Shown here piece by piece: positions 6,089 through 6,194 of a stretch of DNA of 6,194 nucleotides. The notes under the pieces are model-generated. The model saw only the letters and a program-made list of their open reading frames with translations, made no database searches and was not told the DNA's origin. Every line of letters begins with the position of its first letter. Position 1 is the first letter of the stretch. This DNA comes from Roseiarcus sp. (GTDB taxonomy: Bacteria > Pseudomonadota > Alphaproteobacteria > Rhizobiales > Beijerinckiaceae): assembly GCA_030153205.1 (NCBI GenBank), contig JASLHV010000436.1:1-6194 (forward strand), read 5' to 3'. Position numbers and translations under genes: made by a program.

Positions 6089-6163
6089 TTATCCGCCTCC
6101 GCCGACCGGCGACTTGAACAAGCCGCCGCACTGTCGACCTGCGCGCGGAACGCTAATCGAATT
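6089..6163 (-). pseudogene. Short glycine-rich tail fragment upstream of the immunity-like gene
   Basis: On the minus strand a frame of 24 codons ends at TAA 6091-6089 and reads SVPRAGRQCGGLFKSPVGGGG near its end, two bases before the ATG at 6087. An in-frame TAA at 6166-6164 closes it upstream, and the other two frames are also stopped before 6194. It is therefore either the relic of a toxin gene's C-terminus or a non-coding repeat that happens to be open. The parallel ending RQSTGGWFKPPAGGGG at the broken remnant downstream favours a shared protein tail. The rest of the stretch to 6194 is AT-rich (AAAATAAAATTCGATTA) and could hold a promoter, though no good -35/-10 pair is visible. Confidence 0.35.
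6093..6127 (-). repeat. Repeat copy B (about 35 bp) carrying the ribosome site of the immunity-like gene
   Basis: On the minus strand this reads GGCGGCTTGTTCAAGTCGCC followed by GGTCGGCGGAGGCGG. It has five differences from copy A. The 7-bp stem is kept with one G-T pair, and a second CGCC-GGTC-GGCG hairpin replaces the copy A palindrome. GGAGG within it is placed eight bases before the ATG at 6087. Confidence 0.75.
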
Positions 6164-6194
6164 TTATTTTGCAGCTAGACAAGGGATATGAGCG

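Noticed and set aside
1..6194. CRISPR array, tRNA, rRNA or insertion sequence
   Set aside because: No regularly spaced repeats, no tRNA or rRNA landmarks, and no transposase or terminal inverted repeats were seen. The only repeat pair is the 35-bp one at 5172-5206 and 6093-6127.

Overview
The window is GC-rich, gene-dense bacterial DNA. Shine-Dalgarno sites, ATGA gene coupling, a cobalamin riboswitch and a GbcA/stachydrine-demethylase type Rieske oxygenase suggest an alphaproteobacterium, probably of the Hyphomicrobiales (Rhizobiales). That placement is an inference from gene style; the window has no rRNA or other phylogenetic marker.

Layout from left to right. (1) About 3-194, + strand: the probable C-terminal end of a gene entering from the left, possibly an FGGY-type carbohydrate kinase. 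It overlaps tail-to-tail with the next gene. (2) 172-2444, - strand: a two-gene operon with an aromatic-type FAD monooxygenase (PheA/TfdB/RdmE-like) followed, with a 4-base ATGA overlap, by a PadR-family repressor. The promoter region carries a perfect 18-bp palindrome plus an extra half-site, the likely PadR operator. (3) 2629-3456, + strand: a divergently transcribed uroporphyrinogen-III synthase-like protein. (4) 3561-3746, + strand: a clear cobalamin (AdoCbl-type) riboswitch, followed by a roughly 130-base leader. (5) 3877-5130, + strand: a Rieske non-heme iron oxygenase alpha subunit with complete cluster and iron ligands. (6) 5131-6194, - strand: an accessory region of lower GC. It holds an intact 144-residue protein that resembles immunity proteins of polymorphic toxin systems. 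Downstream of it is a frame-broken coding remnant, and on either side lie two copies of a roughly 35-bp repeat that can encode the same glycine-rich tail.

How the parts work together. The monooxygenase and PadR gene look like a ligand-inducible detoxification or catabolic module in which PadR represses its own operon. The riboswitch should turn down the Rieske oxygenase when cobalamin is plentiful, so the enzyme would be made under B12 limitation. This coupling is unusual and is the most interesting feature of the window. The uroporphyrinogen-III synthase just upstream acts at the branch point to heme and cobalamin, but lies outside the riboswitch's reach. The right end looks like a decaying toxin/immunity cassette array of the orphan-module kind.
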